Source of the DNA: Petrosia ficiformis
Lineage: Eukaryota; Porifera; Demospongiae; Haplosclerida; Petrosiidae
Length of the DNA stretch: 64,000 bases
Direction: 5' to 3'
Assembly: GCA_947044365.1 (NCBI GenBank)
Contig: OX345636.1
Coordinates: forward strand, 60,267,537-60,331,536
Shown: in pieces, positions 44,451 through 56,529 of the stretch
How positions within the stretch are numbered: position 1 is the stretch's first letter
How the letters are laid out: each line of letters starts with the position of its first letter
Position numbers and translations under genes: made by a program
The notes under the pieces: model-generated
Seen by the model: only the letters and a program-made list of their open reading frames with translations
Told to the model about the DNA's origin: nothing
Database searches by the model: none

Positions 44451-46500
44451 TGTATGCACTATGCATGTATGTATGCATGCATGTAAGACCTGTGTCTACC
44501 AACATATACTATTAGACTGTTATATTATTATTAAGTCATTGTACTTCATCATGTAGTCTATAGTTGTTTACAGTTTTATATCTCTATAATAAGCTGATAA
44601 CTCATATTTAATGTCCTTTGTTTCTGAGCATAGAAATGAATTAGTTGAATACTCAATTAATTATCAGAGAGTACGGTAGTACTCTCTATGTAGGGATGGC
44701 ACGGAAAAAAAATGGCTGCCCATACATTTCAATTGCAAGTGATGAGCTGAAATCTCGGGTAATATATACAGATAAGCTTTAATACACACATACCTATTCA
44801 TATCTAGTGTTTTTATGACTACCAACATCTTCTAGATGGCCAAAGATTGTCGTTAAGGTAGAGAACCGCCGAGTAGCAAAACTGGCAAAATCTGCTTCAT
44901 ATTATTATTATTTTCCAGACAAATCATTTTTTTGTTTGTCGAACTATCACAATGATTCTATCACCATTCCAATTGCATTCTTTGTAAAATTCTGGTGTAC
45001 AAGTATCAAGATGATATCTTCAGATGCTATGAAAGAAGACAGTCTCAACGACGGCGAAGATTTGATCTCAAATTGGATGCCATTTTTATAGGTGTATTCA
45101 TTAATTTAGCCACGTGGAATTAATTGCTCATGCGCATTTGTGTCCACAGAACATGAAAGCTGTTTACTGAAACTGCTGCTACGTTGGAATCATAAGAATA
45201 GTAATAAAGTTTGTGAGCAAATTCACTCTTAAAATAATGAGCATAATATTAAAACCATGATATACTGATAATATAATATTATATACTATGATAAGCACTG
45301 GAATGCCAATGGTTGACACAGAGACTAGCACTACTTCTTGTGGCAAAGCTGTAAGTGAAATATAAAATAGGCAGCATCATCTGTAAGTGAAAAAGAATGA
45401 TAATCAATTCATAAATAATGGATGTAATTATACAAAAGTCTGACCTTCAATGATGATCAAGCCTCATAACAATCTACATAAAATATTCACAAATCGTCCA
45501 CCATTCAGAAAAACAATGGAAATAAGTACAGCTCTTTTTATTTTGCTTTACAGCGGTGTAAGTACTTATGTAGGGTTATATGGAAGTGGTTTGTTTAATT
45601 TTAGGTCCTACGTTAACCTCCCAACCTTGTTTGCATGCTTTTTGGGTTTTGACGTCCCTACATCATTCTCCATTTTTATTAAAAATGTTTTTATTATTCT
45701 TGTATATATATTATAATGAAAATAACTGTCACATATGTATAATTATGTATGTATATACATGTGTTGTATGTATGTTGTCTACCTGCATTTACTATAGCAC
45801 ATTCTACTTAAAATCTGGAGGTGCTGACTGTACTAGAAATGGTAAAGTTATATATCTTCTGACTCATCTGAAACATAGAGTAAGTATTTCAGTTTTTCAG
45901 TCCAATTCTGAAAGCTTTAGTAGTATCTATTACCAGTACCTTTGGAGGTACTAGACATGGTACTACATAGAAACTTTTCATAATAATTATTATAATTATA
46001 ACATACATTTTGCATCATTCTGCACAATGTATTGTGAATTTGGGATACACTGTGCTGATGAGACCCAATAGGTCGAAACAATCTGATCAGTGTACATATA
46101 ATTCAGATTGTCCACAGTTGCCCTTACAAAGTTATAACACATCTGATTGCATGAAATTTGATGGATACTGTGTGAATATCATTAGTATCATTTCAATACT
46201 AATTTAAACCCTCACACCTAGCAACTCCTACTAGCCATTTAAAAATTTAGGCCAGCTGCAATTTTATATGTCAATGTGGTGTGCCTGATAGGACATTCCT
46301 TGACAATATAAAAATTGCGAATTGTGTGCAATTATAAAGATTCAATGTAGTGATCTACTTGGCCATGTATGGGTATAAGATATAATATATAAGGCTGTAG
46401 CATTGTCTATAATTAATTTTATTAATTAAATCCAAAAAATAAATAATAATAATAAATATTAATTAATTAAATAATAATTAAATAAGGTGTGATAGAGCTG
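43830..46500. other. Region without a recognisable gene
   Basis: Holds a GTAT microsatellite (44395-44450), the hairpin AGAGAGTACGGTAGTACTCTCT (44667-44688), an end related to the foldback element at 29050 (45550-45595) and a dispersed repeat (46015-46125). A frame at 44990-45090 is coding-like (MKEDSLNDGEDLISNW) but isolated. Confidence 0.45.
46015..46125 (+). repeat. Dispersed repeat, partner 52990-53105 in reverse
   Basis: GACCCAATAGGTCGAAACAA and CTGATCAGTGTA occur here and, inverted, at 53033-53072, with the same flanks (GTGAATTTGGGATACAC). The type of element is unknown. Confidence 0.7.
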
Positions 46501-46514
46501 TGTACATATATCTC

Positions 46515-46657
46515 ATTGGTCAATTACTCACATGATGATACTTCCGTTGCACGTTGACATATAAAGAAGTGTACGTCGTGCGTTGTTATTGAAAAGGTCG
46601 TCTCTTTCTGAATCTCTCAAGCACTACCAGTCTGAGCAGTCTCTCTGAAGACTTTGG
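46515..46657 (+). promoter_or_regulatory. Promoter and first noncoding exon of the 47850 gene
   Basis: ATTGG (inverted CCAAT, 46515-46519) lies 41 bp before TATAAA (46560-46565). About 30 bp downstream a GC-richer, pyrimidine-rich stretch reaches CTGAAGACTTTG, followed by donor GTTAGT at 46657. Stops in the frames that could join the next exons indicate that this exon is untranslated. Confidence 0.5.
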
Positions 46658-46860
46658 TTAGTTCCTTGTGTGTTATAGTTACTGTATAGAATCCTCAGTT
46701 TTCCAATTGTCTTATGCATGCGTATCATAATCACTCTCTCTCTCTCTATCGTTAGTGGGTATCTCTACAACAGTATATCCTCTCATAGTTACTTTATAGC
46801 TATTTTTTGGTTTCTAATTTGTTTTCTAATTTTCTTGTATATGCATATCATAGTCTGTTT

Positions 46861-46872
46861 TACTATCTCTCT

Positions 46873-46907
<35 letters not shown>

Positions 46908-47078
46908 ATTCTAGTGGTATTGTGAATGTTAAAGTTATAAAACTGACTGGAATCAAAATATTTGTACCTTCAACAAAATTAATAGTTGGAGAAGAGGTAA
47001 ATATACATGTATACACATACATGTAATGTTGTATGTAATCTCTATATTTGTGTGTGTATGTAGATTGATGTACATATG

Positions 47079-47115
<37 letters not shown>

Positions 47116-47283
47116 CTAGTGGTATTGTGAATGTTAAAGTTATAAAACTGACTGGAATCAAAATATTTGTACCTTCAACAAAATTAATAGTTGGAGAAGA
47201 GGTAAATATACATGTATACACATACATGTAATGTTGTATGTAATCTCTATATTTGTGTGTGTATGTAGATTGATGTACATATG

Positions 47284-47320
<37 letters not shown>

Positions 47321-47488
47321 CTAGTGGTATTGTGAATGTTAAAGTTATAAAACTGACTGGAATCAAAATATTTGTACCTTCAACAAAATTAATAGTTGGA
47401 GAAGAGGTAAATATACATGTATACACATACATGTAATGTTGTATGTAATCTCTATATTTGTGTGTGTATGTAGATTGATGTACATATG

Positions 47489-47531
<43 letters not shown>

Positions 47532-47702
47532 CTAGTGGTATTGTGAATGTTAAAGTTATAAAACTGACTGGAATCAAAATATTTGTACCTTCAACAAAAT
47601 TAATAGTTGGAGAAGAGGTAAATATACATGTATACACATACATGTAATGTTGTATGTAATCTCTATATTCGTGTGTGTATGTAGATTGATGTACATATGT
47701 TC

Positions 47703-47745
<43 letters not shown>

Positions 47746-47780
47746 ATTCTAGTGATGTTGTGAATGTTAAAGTTATATTA
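46861..47780 (+). repeat. Tandem array of four identical 82-nt exons plus a degenerate fifth
   Basis: The unit is about 205 bp: a (CT)n tract, acceptor ATTCTAG, an 82-nt block, donor GTAAAT, then TACATGTA-rich intron. Exon blocks are 46915-46996, 47120-47201, 47325-47406 and 47536-47617, apparently identical; a fifth start at 47753 lacks the donor. The block has one open frame (GIVNVKVIKLTGIKIFVPST...VGEE) that would join in frame to the ATG exon at 47847. But 82 is not a multiple of three and the upstream exon has stops, so use as an alternative 5' UTR exon is more likely. Confidence 0.75.
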
Positions 47781-47849
47781 TAGTTATAGTAGATTTGCCT
47801 TTGCTTCTAGTTCTGTGTAGTATTTATCTCTCTGTTCTTACTATAGAAA

Positions 47850-50174
47850 ATGGCAACAGATAAACCTGATGAACCAATCGAAGAACCAATCAAAGAACCA
47901 ATCGAAGAACCAATTGGTTAGTAACAAAATAATATATATATATATATACATAATTATACTGATTGATTATGTCACCCATAATTAAAACTGCAGGTGGTAT
48001 ATAAAAAAAAACTATATATATATATATAATTATATATATATATATATATATATTATATAGTATAACAATCACAGTCAGAAATAACAGGCGGCCATCGGCC
48101 ATTTTCCGCGCATGTCAGGACAATGACCGAGCAAATTACTGCATGCAAGGACTTTATGATTGAGTATAATTGTTAGCCCCACTCATCATATCATCATGCG
48201 AATTTGTCTACATACTCACCAGTCTTTATGCTAACGAGGCAAGATTCAAGCTTTCCTAACATCTATGAAGCCCAGGAGGCCGAGAATACTCGAGCGTTTT
48301 TTGTGGTCATGCCCATCTTTGTCAAGACGTTCGTTTTGCTATTTCCACAAGGAATAAACAACTGTTACTGCAGGCGAAGTTGGACAAAGCATTAACCCTC
48401 TGGAAAGTCAACTTTGTTTAGATCTGAATTCTTCTGAGAAAATCCAGCAGTAAACTAAAGTCTGGCCATTTGGTTTGTTAACCACGCCCACATTAATTAA
48501 ACGCAGCAATATAATTATAGTATAATTATGGTACTGTTGATTTCTTCAGTTCGTGCACTGTGTAGTCGAAGTTTTCTGCCATATTGCTGACCACTAATGT
48601 GCTGACTAAGCATTGACATGCACACAATCTCACACTTTTACACACGCTCTGTTTGAATGGAAGGGAAATCAACAGTACGATCAGTTTCATAGACAACAGT
48701 TTCATTTTAAAGTCATATACTGTATGTTAACTTGTACCTGTAAGTACCATACAATCACAATATTAATATATATATGTAAAAATTGCATAAAGTTTTCACG
48801 TTATGCTGTATATGTCAAACACTTCTCTCATTCATAAATAATTTTAAGGTGAGTTCTTTACAATGACATCCAATTTAAAAAAATGACCAGTCAAATTGTG
48901 GTCACAAGTTGTCCAGACAATATTAATCTGTTATTTCTGACTCTGAACAATCCCCCCCCCCCAAAAAAAAACTACAGAATCCTCAGTATATCAACCCACA
49001 GGTGTATATATTCACCACTTTATATATACCATGAAACTTGAAATGATACTGAGTCAAGGTCACTGTCCTTGTATGTTAATGTTAATTGTACAGCCCTGCA
49101 TATTCTTAAATACCATGCCTTTCATCAATTCATCTCCACCTCGTAAAACAAAATTTAGTCCGTTATAAAAAAAAAAAAAACTATTCAATAACGCAGAGGG
49201 GGAATGGGTTCCCATTTCACTTTTCTCCCAGAGAAGAGACTCTTCCGTGGCTGTAATAATTTCTGATTGCTGCCTCACTGCTCTGATACCTTTGCTGTGC
49301 AGTTCACGAAACAAGTGCTCCAGGACCACATGTACTGGGGTCACTTTTTCGAACATGATTGTCAGGAAGACGACTTTCATTTAAAAAACACTGCAACCAC
49401 CCCAAAATTTGTGTGATACTATTAGGTGTATAGAAATCAAATCAGTGTATATTTGGTGAATACACTTCAAAGCTATGGTTTATATATTACATATTATATA
49501 TTGGGGCTAGGATGATTGATACATCTCGAAGCCATGGTATATATATTATATATATATATATTAATCAATGAATACACTAGTAGTCAAGAATCATTTCTTT
49601 GTGCCTAGACATTGTTTGAAATTCATTTTATTTCTCTTTTAGTCAAAAAATCCAAACTCACTATGGAACAATTAGAATCGGATTATGAATCAGAAGATCC
49701 TGGCATTGTTATTCTTTTTGCCAGTGAGGCTGATATACATAACATACTCAGTTTTCGATCAGTGGCTAATATTCAGCCAGCATTACAGCGAGGTAAGAAA
49801 GTATATATATATATTTACTCCATTAATACCACTAACAATTGCATGTAGCTTATAATTGTTGTGTATATGTAGGTGCAACTCCTGCTATCTCCAAAGTAAA
49901 CCTTGTTAACTGGTTAGATGCCTTGGCAATTGCAGAAGCCGGAGGAAGGCATTGGTTAGTATTTAGTAGTAGAAATCAACAGAAAATTGATGGGTTGTAC
50001 CAGAAGATGAAGCAGCATCAGCATTCTAGCTTTGAAAGCAAACTGCTGGTATTAGCTGATTTGAGTTTTGAGTGTAATCGTAATAATGTCTCGGCTGGGA
50101 TGTACGTAAGTATAGAACCGGGTGAAACGGGCACCATTTCTTTAATACATAAAGTAATCGGGCCATTCCGATAG
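47850..50174 (+). CDS. Three-exon gene of unknown function, 172 residues
   Basis: Exons 47850-47916 (ATG in AAAATGG context; exon opens at 47847), 49643-49792 and 49873-50174 (TAG), with phase 1 at both junctions and good splice sites. The start is an acidic repeat (DEPIEEPIKEPIEEP), followed by KLTMEQLESDYESEDPGIVI and SFRSVANIQPALQR, then a C-terminal region ISKVNLVNWLDALAIAEAGG, RHWLVFSSRNQQ and SKLLVLADLSFE. No transmembrane segment or signal peptide. I do not recognise the domain; it is mixed alpha/beta in pattern. The phase-1 exon style and acidic linker resemble the death-domain locus at the left of the window. A similar first exon lies at 52040. Confidence 0.7.
48074..48941. mobile_element. 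868-bp element with GTCAGAAATAACAG ends
   Basis: GTCAGAAATAACAG (48074-48087) and CTGTTATTTCTGAC (48928-48941) are perfect inverted repeats. The interior is less AT-rich than its surroundings and has no convincing long frame. It lies in the first coding intron of the 47850 gene. Confidence 0.6.
49060..49380 (-). pseudogene. Crypton-type recombinase fragment (DUF3504-like)
   Basis: From ATG 49380 the frame reads MKVVFLTIMFEKVTPVHVVL, then EESLLWEKSEMGTHSPSALL, FYNGLNFVLRGGDELMKGMV. The combination LW...G-THSP-ALLN...FYNG-NF-LRGG is the hallmark of the DUF3504 domain shared by QRICH1, ZMYM2-type and KIAA1958 proteins, which derive from Crypton tyrosine recombinases. About 100 residues are kept; the rest is absent and the LLNS-FFFF stretch lies on a poly-A/T run. 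It lies antisense in the intron of the 47850 gene, so it is a transposon remnant. Confidence 0.65.
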
Positions 50175-50774
50175 TTTTTTTTGGCTGTAAAATTTCTGCT
50201 ACTTCAATGATTGTTTGGTTGTGAAATTATCATATAAAATTTTGTGCTACTTTCTAAATTCTCATTCTCTTTTAAATTTTTATATAAAATAAATTTTGTG
50301 CTACTTACTTTCTGATAAAATTCTCACTGTCTTTTTTTGTTGTTGTAAAATTTAAAAAATGAAATATTAAGAAAAATAATTTTTTTGTGAACTAACTGCA
50401 AAAGACAGCTGTTTTGTTTCACTCATAAAAGAATAATCAAAATTGTTATTGCAAAGAGGAAGTCACACTACTGTAAGAACTCCCTTTTTGCCAAACAAGT
50501 CCACTCGACTTTAAATTGTTGCTTGCACATTTCCATTTTCAATCGGATATTAGCCAATGAATAACTCGGGAGTATGATTTTATGCAGTAAAATCCCTGTA
50601 TTAGGAGCTCATACAGGTGTAACAAATTTAGACTTGTGGTTTACATAATCCTGAGTAGAGTACAATTGGTATCCTTTTGACTTACTGTGGGGAGAAATAA
50701 CTATGTTAGTCTGAGCCATTCCCATTGGATGTATAATAAATTCATAATAGTCAAACTAAACAAGATATAATTAT

Positions 50775-51010
50775 TGAGAAAAAAGGTATTCCATCATTGC
50801 TGGTGGTACTAGTGTCTCTACCTTTCTAAGTACCTGAAAACTGGAGCCTGAATAGGTCTTAGTGCACAGAAGGTTCTAAATAGTGACTTTCTCATGCCTG
50901 AAACTCAATAACTTATTACTTAACTTGCTAAAGATTCTTTTTACTGTTTCTCTGCTATAAGAAGAGTTTAGTATTAGCTGCAGTTTTATATTCATAGGGA
51001 TGGCCCTGCA
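50775..51010 (-). mobile_element. MITE family A, diverged copy
   Basis: TTGAGAAAAAAGGTATTCC, GTGACTTTCTCATGCCTGAAA and the end TTCATAGGGATGGCCCTGC match the family in reverse orientation; the centre is deleted. A second fragment is at 51318-51450 (GTGGCCACAAAC...GGGGAAGCAATCAT). Confidence 0.55.
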
Positions 51011-51439
51011 TTTAAAAAAACAATAATGTCTCATGAATATAATTATGTGGTTCACTTAGAATAGGGTTCAATTCGTTAGGAAGCAACTCTTTGATTGCAA
51101 GCTTGCATATTTGCCACAAATAGTGGGATAAATAATCACATGACTGACTGTCTGAGTCAGCACAAAATTCTCAAGTTAGGGTGTAATTGCAGTTCCATGT
51201 GACACAGATAAACTTAATATAGGATACATGTAATTAGCTTTTCATCAAACTGTTTATTTCCTAAAGATTCACACACACACAAGGTTTAATTTTCTTGAAC
51301 TAACAAACACCCACCCATTCCTCACGTAAGTGGCCACAAACATACATGTGTATAATTATATATATATATATATATAAACATACCATGGGGAAGCAATCAT
51401 AATTTTATTATAGCAGTATATCAAATAAATTATTTTATG

Positions 51440-52005
51440 GCCCATTTAGTTAGTTTATATTATTACATGATGCATTGGTAAACAGGACTATATAGGCATT
51501 TTCAGATACATGTACATGTATGTAGAGAGGGAAGGGTTGCAATTCCACCAAGATGTCTTTAATTCCGCTAAACTATCCGTGTCAAGTGGTACAATGACAC
51601 CAAAGCATACATGTATATGTAAGTTGAGATTTAGAATTTTGACCAATAAAGTTTGACCACACCCAATTTGCTAATCAATTGTCCTCACCCATATGCATTT
51701 TGCTAACCTGGGTATGTATGGTCCTATTGAGGGCCAGGGACGGGGAATACACAAGTTACCAGATTAATCAAATAATGGAATGTATGGATGAATGAATGGA
51801 TATATATATATATATGTACATGTATATATATATATATATATGTATGTACATGTATGTATGTATATGTATGTATATTATATAGTATGCTAACAGGTCCTAC
51901 ATAACATTCACTCCACCCCCATTGTTTATTTATTTATTATTCATTTTTACATGCAGTATAATTATAATAATTATGTTTATAATAATGATGAGTAAATGAA
52001 GTCCA
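51440..52005 (+). repeat. Segmental duplication partner of 57600-58205
   Basis: Both blocks share AGGGAAGGGTTGCA, ACCAAGATGTCTTTAA, GTGTCAAGTGGTACAATGAC, CCTATTGAGGGCCAGGGA and TAGGTCCTACATAACATTC-type sequence in the same order, including AT and GTAT microsatellites. Confidence 0.85.
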
Positions 52006-52039
52006 CAGAAAAACAGATACTCTTTTTCTAGGAAACAAC

Positions 52040-52091
52040 ATGACCGTAGCTGAACCAGAACCACTGACTATTCAATCAGACCAAGCTTTGG
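52040..52091 (+). CDS. First coding exon of a second gene of the 47850 type
   Basis: After acceptor CTCTTTTTCTAG (exon opens 52032) an ATG starts MTVAEPEPLTIQSDQAL and ends in phase 1 at donor GTAAAG. The acidic proline/glutamate start and phase match the first exon of the 47850 gene. The next exon was not found; candidates are the related exon remnants at 57392, 58513 and 60380. Confidence 0.4.
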
Positions 52092-52277
52092 GTAAAGTGG
52101 AAATTTACATAGGCAAGCATAAACAAGCTCATATAGCACAGTATTGAAGTTGATATTTGCCACTTCTCTCTCTGGGCCACTGACAGCATTACCTCTTTGA
52201 TTAATGTATATTCCCAATGGTGAACACACTACATTATATGGGCCCATACACAAAAAACTTCTGAATCTATTTGTAGA

Positions 52278-52959
52278 CAGACATGGGGCAAGCACTTAGT
52301 AAAGTGCTTGAAGCACAATTTCAAGCACTTTCAAACTAAGGGCTTGAAGCACAAACACAAGCACTTTTTGACCAAATATATACTCCTAGCTTCAGAAGAT
52401 GACAGTTTCTGAAGAAAACAATGTGACAGAAAATATATCATAAAATCAACTGATGTGAATTTTTGTAAATTTTAGTACTCAATTACTGCTACTAGACTAG
52501 TCTACATAGTGTACTACTAGTACTGTATGTATACCATGTGGTTCATTCAGTTAGTTGAAACTTTAGTAGATCCAGATATGGTCTCATCTATTTACATATG
52601 GCCTTAAAAGATGCCTTCCACAGACTGAGGGTTATTAAAACAGTAGGTAGCTTTTTTTTCTCAGCCATTTTAGCCTAAAAGCAGTCTCAAAGTGTGAAAA
52701 TAGCAGCTGTCAAAAAAATTATTTCCACATGTGAAATGGCAGCTGAATTAGTGTGAATAGAACTGCTGAATTGGTCCTTTGTACAATTTACACTTACTGA
52801 TTACCAGTATTGATTAAAAATTTATAATATTGTATAAAGTACTTCAAGCCTTTGTGCTATAATGTGCTTAAATGCAAGCACAAGCACAATTTAGTCAGTG
52901 CTTGTAGCTAAAAATATGCTGAAAGTGCTTTCAAGCACTTTAAGGACTCATGTCGGAAT
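52278..52959. mobile_element. hAT-like MITE flanked by 10-bp direct repeats
   Basis: It starts CAGACATGGGGCAAGCAC and ends ...AAGCACTTTAAGGACTCATG. Subterminal AAAGTGCTTGAAGCAC and GTGCTTTCAAGCACTTT are inverted, and AAGCAC repeats occur near both ends. TATTTGTAGA lies at both borders (52268-52277, 52960-52969). The style is that of hAT-derived MITEs, though an 8-bp duplication would be expected. Confidence 0.5.
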
Positions 52960-52989
52960 TATTTGTAGATACTGATTTTGTGTACATGT

Positions 52990-53105
52990 GACATTTTCAG
53001 GGCAAACCATGGACAATCAGAACATACATACACTGATCAGATTGTTTCGACCTATTGGGTCTCATCAGCATGGTGTATCCCAAATTCACAATGCAATAAT
53101 ACACT
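52990..53105 (-). repeat. Dispersed repeat, partner of 46015-46125
   Basis: CACTGATCAGATTGTTTCGA and TATTGGGTCTCATCAGCA, the reverse complement of the copy at 46015. Confidence 0.7.
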
Positions 53106-53170
53106 GTTATTTTGGACAGATTGACACTATGTAAATAGAGTAATTACGTACCTCCAGTATAAGAGATATA

Positions 53171-54805
53171 CTACTTTCCAATCAACCGCAAGCAACTGGC
53201 TGCATCAACTATATCAGAAAAGCTACCACTGCCTTCATCATCTGTAAGGTTTCTTTTTTCTTTCGTGTCTAGTATAGTCAGTATACCTCATATACGGTAA
53301 ATTGCATAGAACTCGCGGGATCCTGTTTCTATTTACACTTGGGTATGACCATAATTATACATGTACTTACCAACATATGCTTACATGTATATGTACATAT
53401 ATATGTATAACTCTACTAGTACTGAGGATCATACATGTAGTGTACATATGACCATACTTATACTTAGCAACATATGTGTACATGTATATGTACATACATG
53501 TATATATGTACTAGTACTGAGAGTCATACATGTAGTGCACAGAAATGTACATGTATGACCATACTTATACTTAGCAACATATGTGTATATGCATATGTAC
53601 ATACGTATATATGTATGACTCTACTAGTACTAAGGGTCATACTTGTATTGCACATACATGTACATGTATGATCATACTTATACACATGTGTACATGTATA
53701 TGCACATATGACCATACATATAATTAGCAACATAATTATGTTTACATGTATATTTACATATATATGTATATATGACTCTACTAGTACTGAGGGTCATACA
53801 TGTAGTGCACATATGACCATACTTATATATACTAAGCAACATACACATACATGTATATGTACATGTATATGTATTACTCTACTAGTACTGAGGATCATAC
53901 ATGTAGTGCACATAGTGCACATATGACCATACTTATACTTAGCAACATACACATACATGTATATGTATGTATATGTATAACTCTACTAGTACTGAGGGTC
54001 ATACATGTAGTGCACATATGACCATACTTATACTTAGCAACATACACATACATGTATATGTATGTATATGTATAACTCTACTAGTACTGAGGGTCATACA
54101 TGTAGTGCACATATGACCATACTTATACTTAGCAACATACACATATATGTATATGTACATGTATATGTATTACTCTACTAGTACTGAGGATCATACATGT
54201 AGTGCACATAGTGCACATATGACCATACTTATACTTAGCAACATACACATACATGTATATGTACATGTATATGTATTACATGAGTTAATGAGTCAAATGG
54301 AGTTCCTCCTGCTGTGAATTTACCTTTCAGTGCGGGTAAGACTATCTCCTAATTAATACTTCATAACTCTATTAGTAATGATGTGAATCTTGACCATAGC
54401 AGTTATGTACATATAATTATGCATGTATTTGTTATGTACAATATACATAATTGTGACTGACTCTCAGCCTTCAATTACTCATTGTACAGCTATAAGTTAT
54501 TACATGTACTACTGAGTATAACCAGGACATCTCTACCACATGTACATGTACATGTATGTATTATAATAATATATTATTGTGTAAGATTGTGCAACTTACA
54601 TTCATCTTCATCACTCTCCTCCGTACCTGCTAGACGACAGCCAGAAGAGGTGGTGGGGCGTGATCTGGGAATGGTTTCCCATATCAGTTACATCAAAACT
54701 GTTTTTCAAAAATTTATTGATACATACCACAGCTGTTAACACCAGAGCATTATTATCACCACAGTCAACAGATATATAATTAGTACCTCTGATGTGATAT
54801 GCCAG
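53171..54805 (-). CDS. Transmembrane and cytoplasmic end of the Calx-beta gene (predicted)
   Basis: Three exons with consistent phases: 54741-54805 (acceptor TTTACTTCACAG) encoding WHITSEVLIIYLLTVVIIML, a likely single membrane span; 54600-54629 (acceptor GGCTGTCGTCTAG, donor GTAAGT) encoding GTEESDEDE; and 53171-53241 (acceptor CTTACAG) encoding DEGSGSFSDIVDAASCLRLI and ending at TAG. Together they give a type I membrane tail, acidic inside the cell. The donor after the membrane exon (GTTAAC) is weak. Assignment to the same gene as the Calx-beta exons upstream rests on strand and order only. Confidence 0.4.
53365..54275 (+). repeat. Minisatellite of about 97 bp, orientation 1
   Basis: The unit contains ATATGACCATACTTATACTT, AGCAACATA and CTCTACTAGTACTGAGG(G/A)TCATACATGTAG, about eight times. 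The same unit in opposite orientation is at 56530-57270. Confidence 0.9.
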
Positions 54806-55760
54806 CTGTGAAGTAAACATTCAGACTAATTACATTGTATATTCTAGAACACATGTAAGAAGCACATGCTGACTTAATACTGCATGCACCAGCAGTGTTA
54901 GGTATGGAGGATAATGCTAATTACCAGAGCACCATCATAATTCCATACACTTAATAATCGCATATTATTATCGAGATAAAGTGCCCAAGACATTGGTTAT
55001 TTCATTGTCCTACAGGTCTATATAATACATACATATGTACATTGCAGTAGTTTACTAACTATTATACTATCACTTGTGAATATGCTAATTACCAAAGCAC
55101 CACCTTAATTCCATAGCTGGTTGCAGCTATTACAATTTACACAAGTTTCATAATGTGCTAAAGAATTAAATTTTGGGAAATTTTGCTAAATATGAGTATG
55201 AATCTGATTCTCCTTGATAGTGGCCAGCTTTAGCCAGGCCTTTTATACCCTATGCTATGTGGGGTTATTATGGGTTTTGCTTCATAAGTAACAACACATC
55301 CTGCATGAAGCAAACACACATTAACCAAACACACCATACAATATAAAAGCCTTGCAATCAATGTACAGATCTATTGTAGTGTGGTATTCAATAGCATAGT
55401 CAGATCAGCAAGTGCATAGTGAATTGGTTAGTAATGGACATTTTAGGCCCCTTTTACAAGCGTACAATAGAGCATTGTAAGTCAAACTAAAATGAAATCT
55501 GGAAAACTAAACTAATAAAAAATTGATTAGGCTACCAAAACTAAAACTTACTTCTAGAAGCCTTTCAAAACTAGAATGAAAAAAAATACACCAAAAAATG
55601 AAAATAAAATAAACACAAAACAAGTAACAATTTGGATACAAAAAAGCAAGATCTGATTATCACAGGTAATAGAAATTAAGTATTACATTGGCATCAAATA
55701 AAATTATTATATACATGAATTTACACATGTACACATGTAATGTACATATGTAATGTACAT
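54806..55760. other. Intron region with minor repeats
   Basis: ATGCTAATTACCA(G/A)AGCACCA occurs at 54916 and 55082. No exon is recognisable on either strand. 55200-55350 and 56445-56540 share short pieces (GTTATTATGGGTTT-like, ACATCCT). Confidence 0.4.
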
Positions 55761-55762
55761 AC

Positions 55763-56028
55763 CACAAGACTATCAGCAGGGAAAGTAAAGACTCCATTCA
55801 CATCATCACTCATATTAATGATTATAGTGACAGTGACATTTAACCTAATCTAGCACCTCCAAATGGATTTACTATGATAACTGTAAAACTCTGTGAGAAG
55901 AAAAAATACATGAATAGACAGACAGACAAATAGACAGACAGACAGATAGATAGATTTGTCAGTATTTATCTCATCCACTTCAGGATCAATATTATTAATA
56001 ATATCAATATTAACACATGATGATGTTT
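55763..56028 (-). pseudogene. Degenerate Calx-beta exons
   Basis: Exon 55970-56028 (acceptor GCTCCTAG) encodes SSCVNIDIINNIDPEVDE; exon 55763-55890 (acceptor CTTCTCACAG) continues SFTVIIVNPFGGARLG, then after one missing base NVTVTIIINMSDDVNGVFTF and donor GTATGT. The order is the second half of a Calx-beta domain. The site after PEVDE is AT (ATAAATAC) where GT is expected, the intervening 79-bp intron otherwise looks normal, and the second exon has a frameshift. I infer decay of these two exons. Confidence 0.5.
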
Positions 56029-56529
56029 CTAGGAGCAAACTACATCAGTAGTCTCTTTAATAGATTGTTCCCTGAATTAATGTTTGTACGTATGTATGTA
56101 TGTATGTATGTATGTATGTATGTATGTACATATATGTGTATGGGCAGTAAAAAACACACATACTACATGTACATTAGTAGCTAACAGTTAGTAAAATTTT
56201 AATGTATACAATTACATGTACAATGTACGTAAAAGAAGACATTCTGTTGAACCTGCTAAAAAATTAACTAAAGTGGGAGGCTAACATAGGACCACCACTT
56301 CCTACATAAGTACTTACACTGATATAAAGCAAAATACAAAGAGCTATACTTGTGATGTACATGTATTAACTTTAGCGACTTTAATTTGGGACATTAATTT
56401 CAGTCCCATTCAAAAATTTGAATTGAATTCAGACACTCCTGGCTTTCCACCTGCTGCTTATACACTATGGGTGTGCAGGGTTATTGTGGGTTTACTTTTT
56501 TTTTTAAATTACTTAAGGACATCCTCTAT

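Noticed and set aside
46718..47026. 102-residue frame reading into the first 82-nt exon
   Set aside because: It crosses the (CT)n tract and the acceptor; the part before the splice site is intron.
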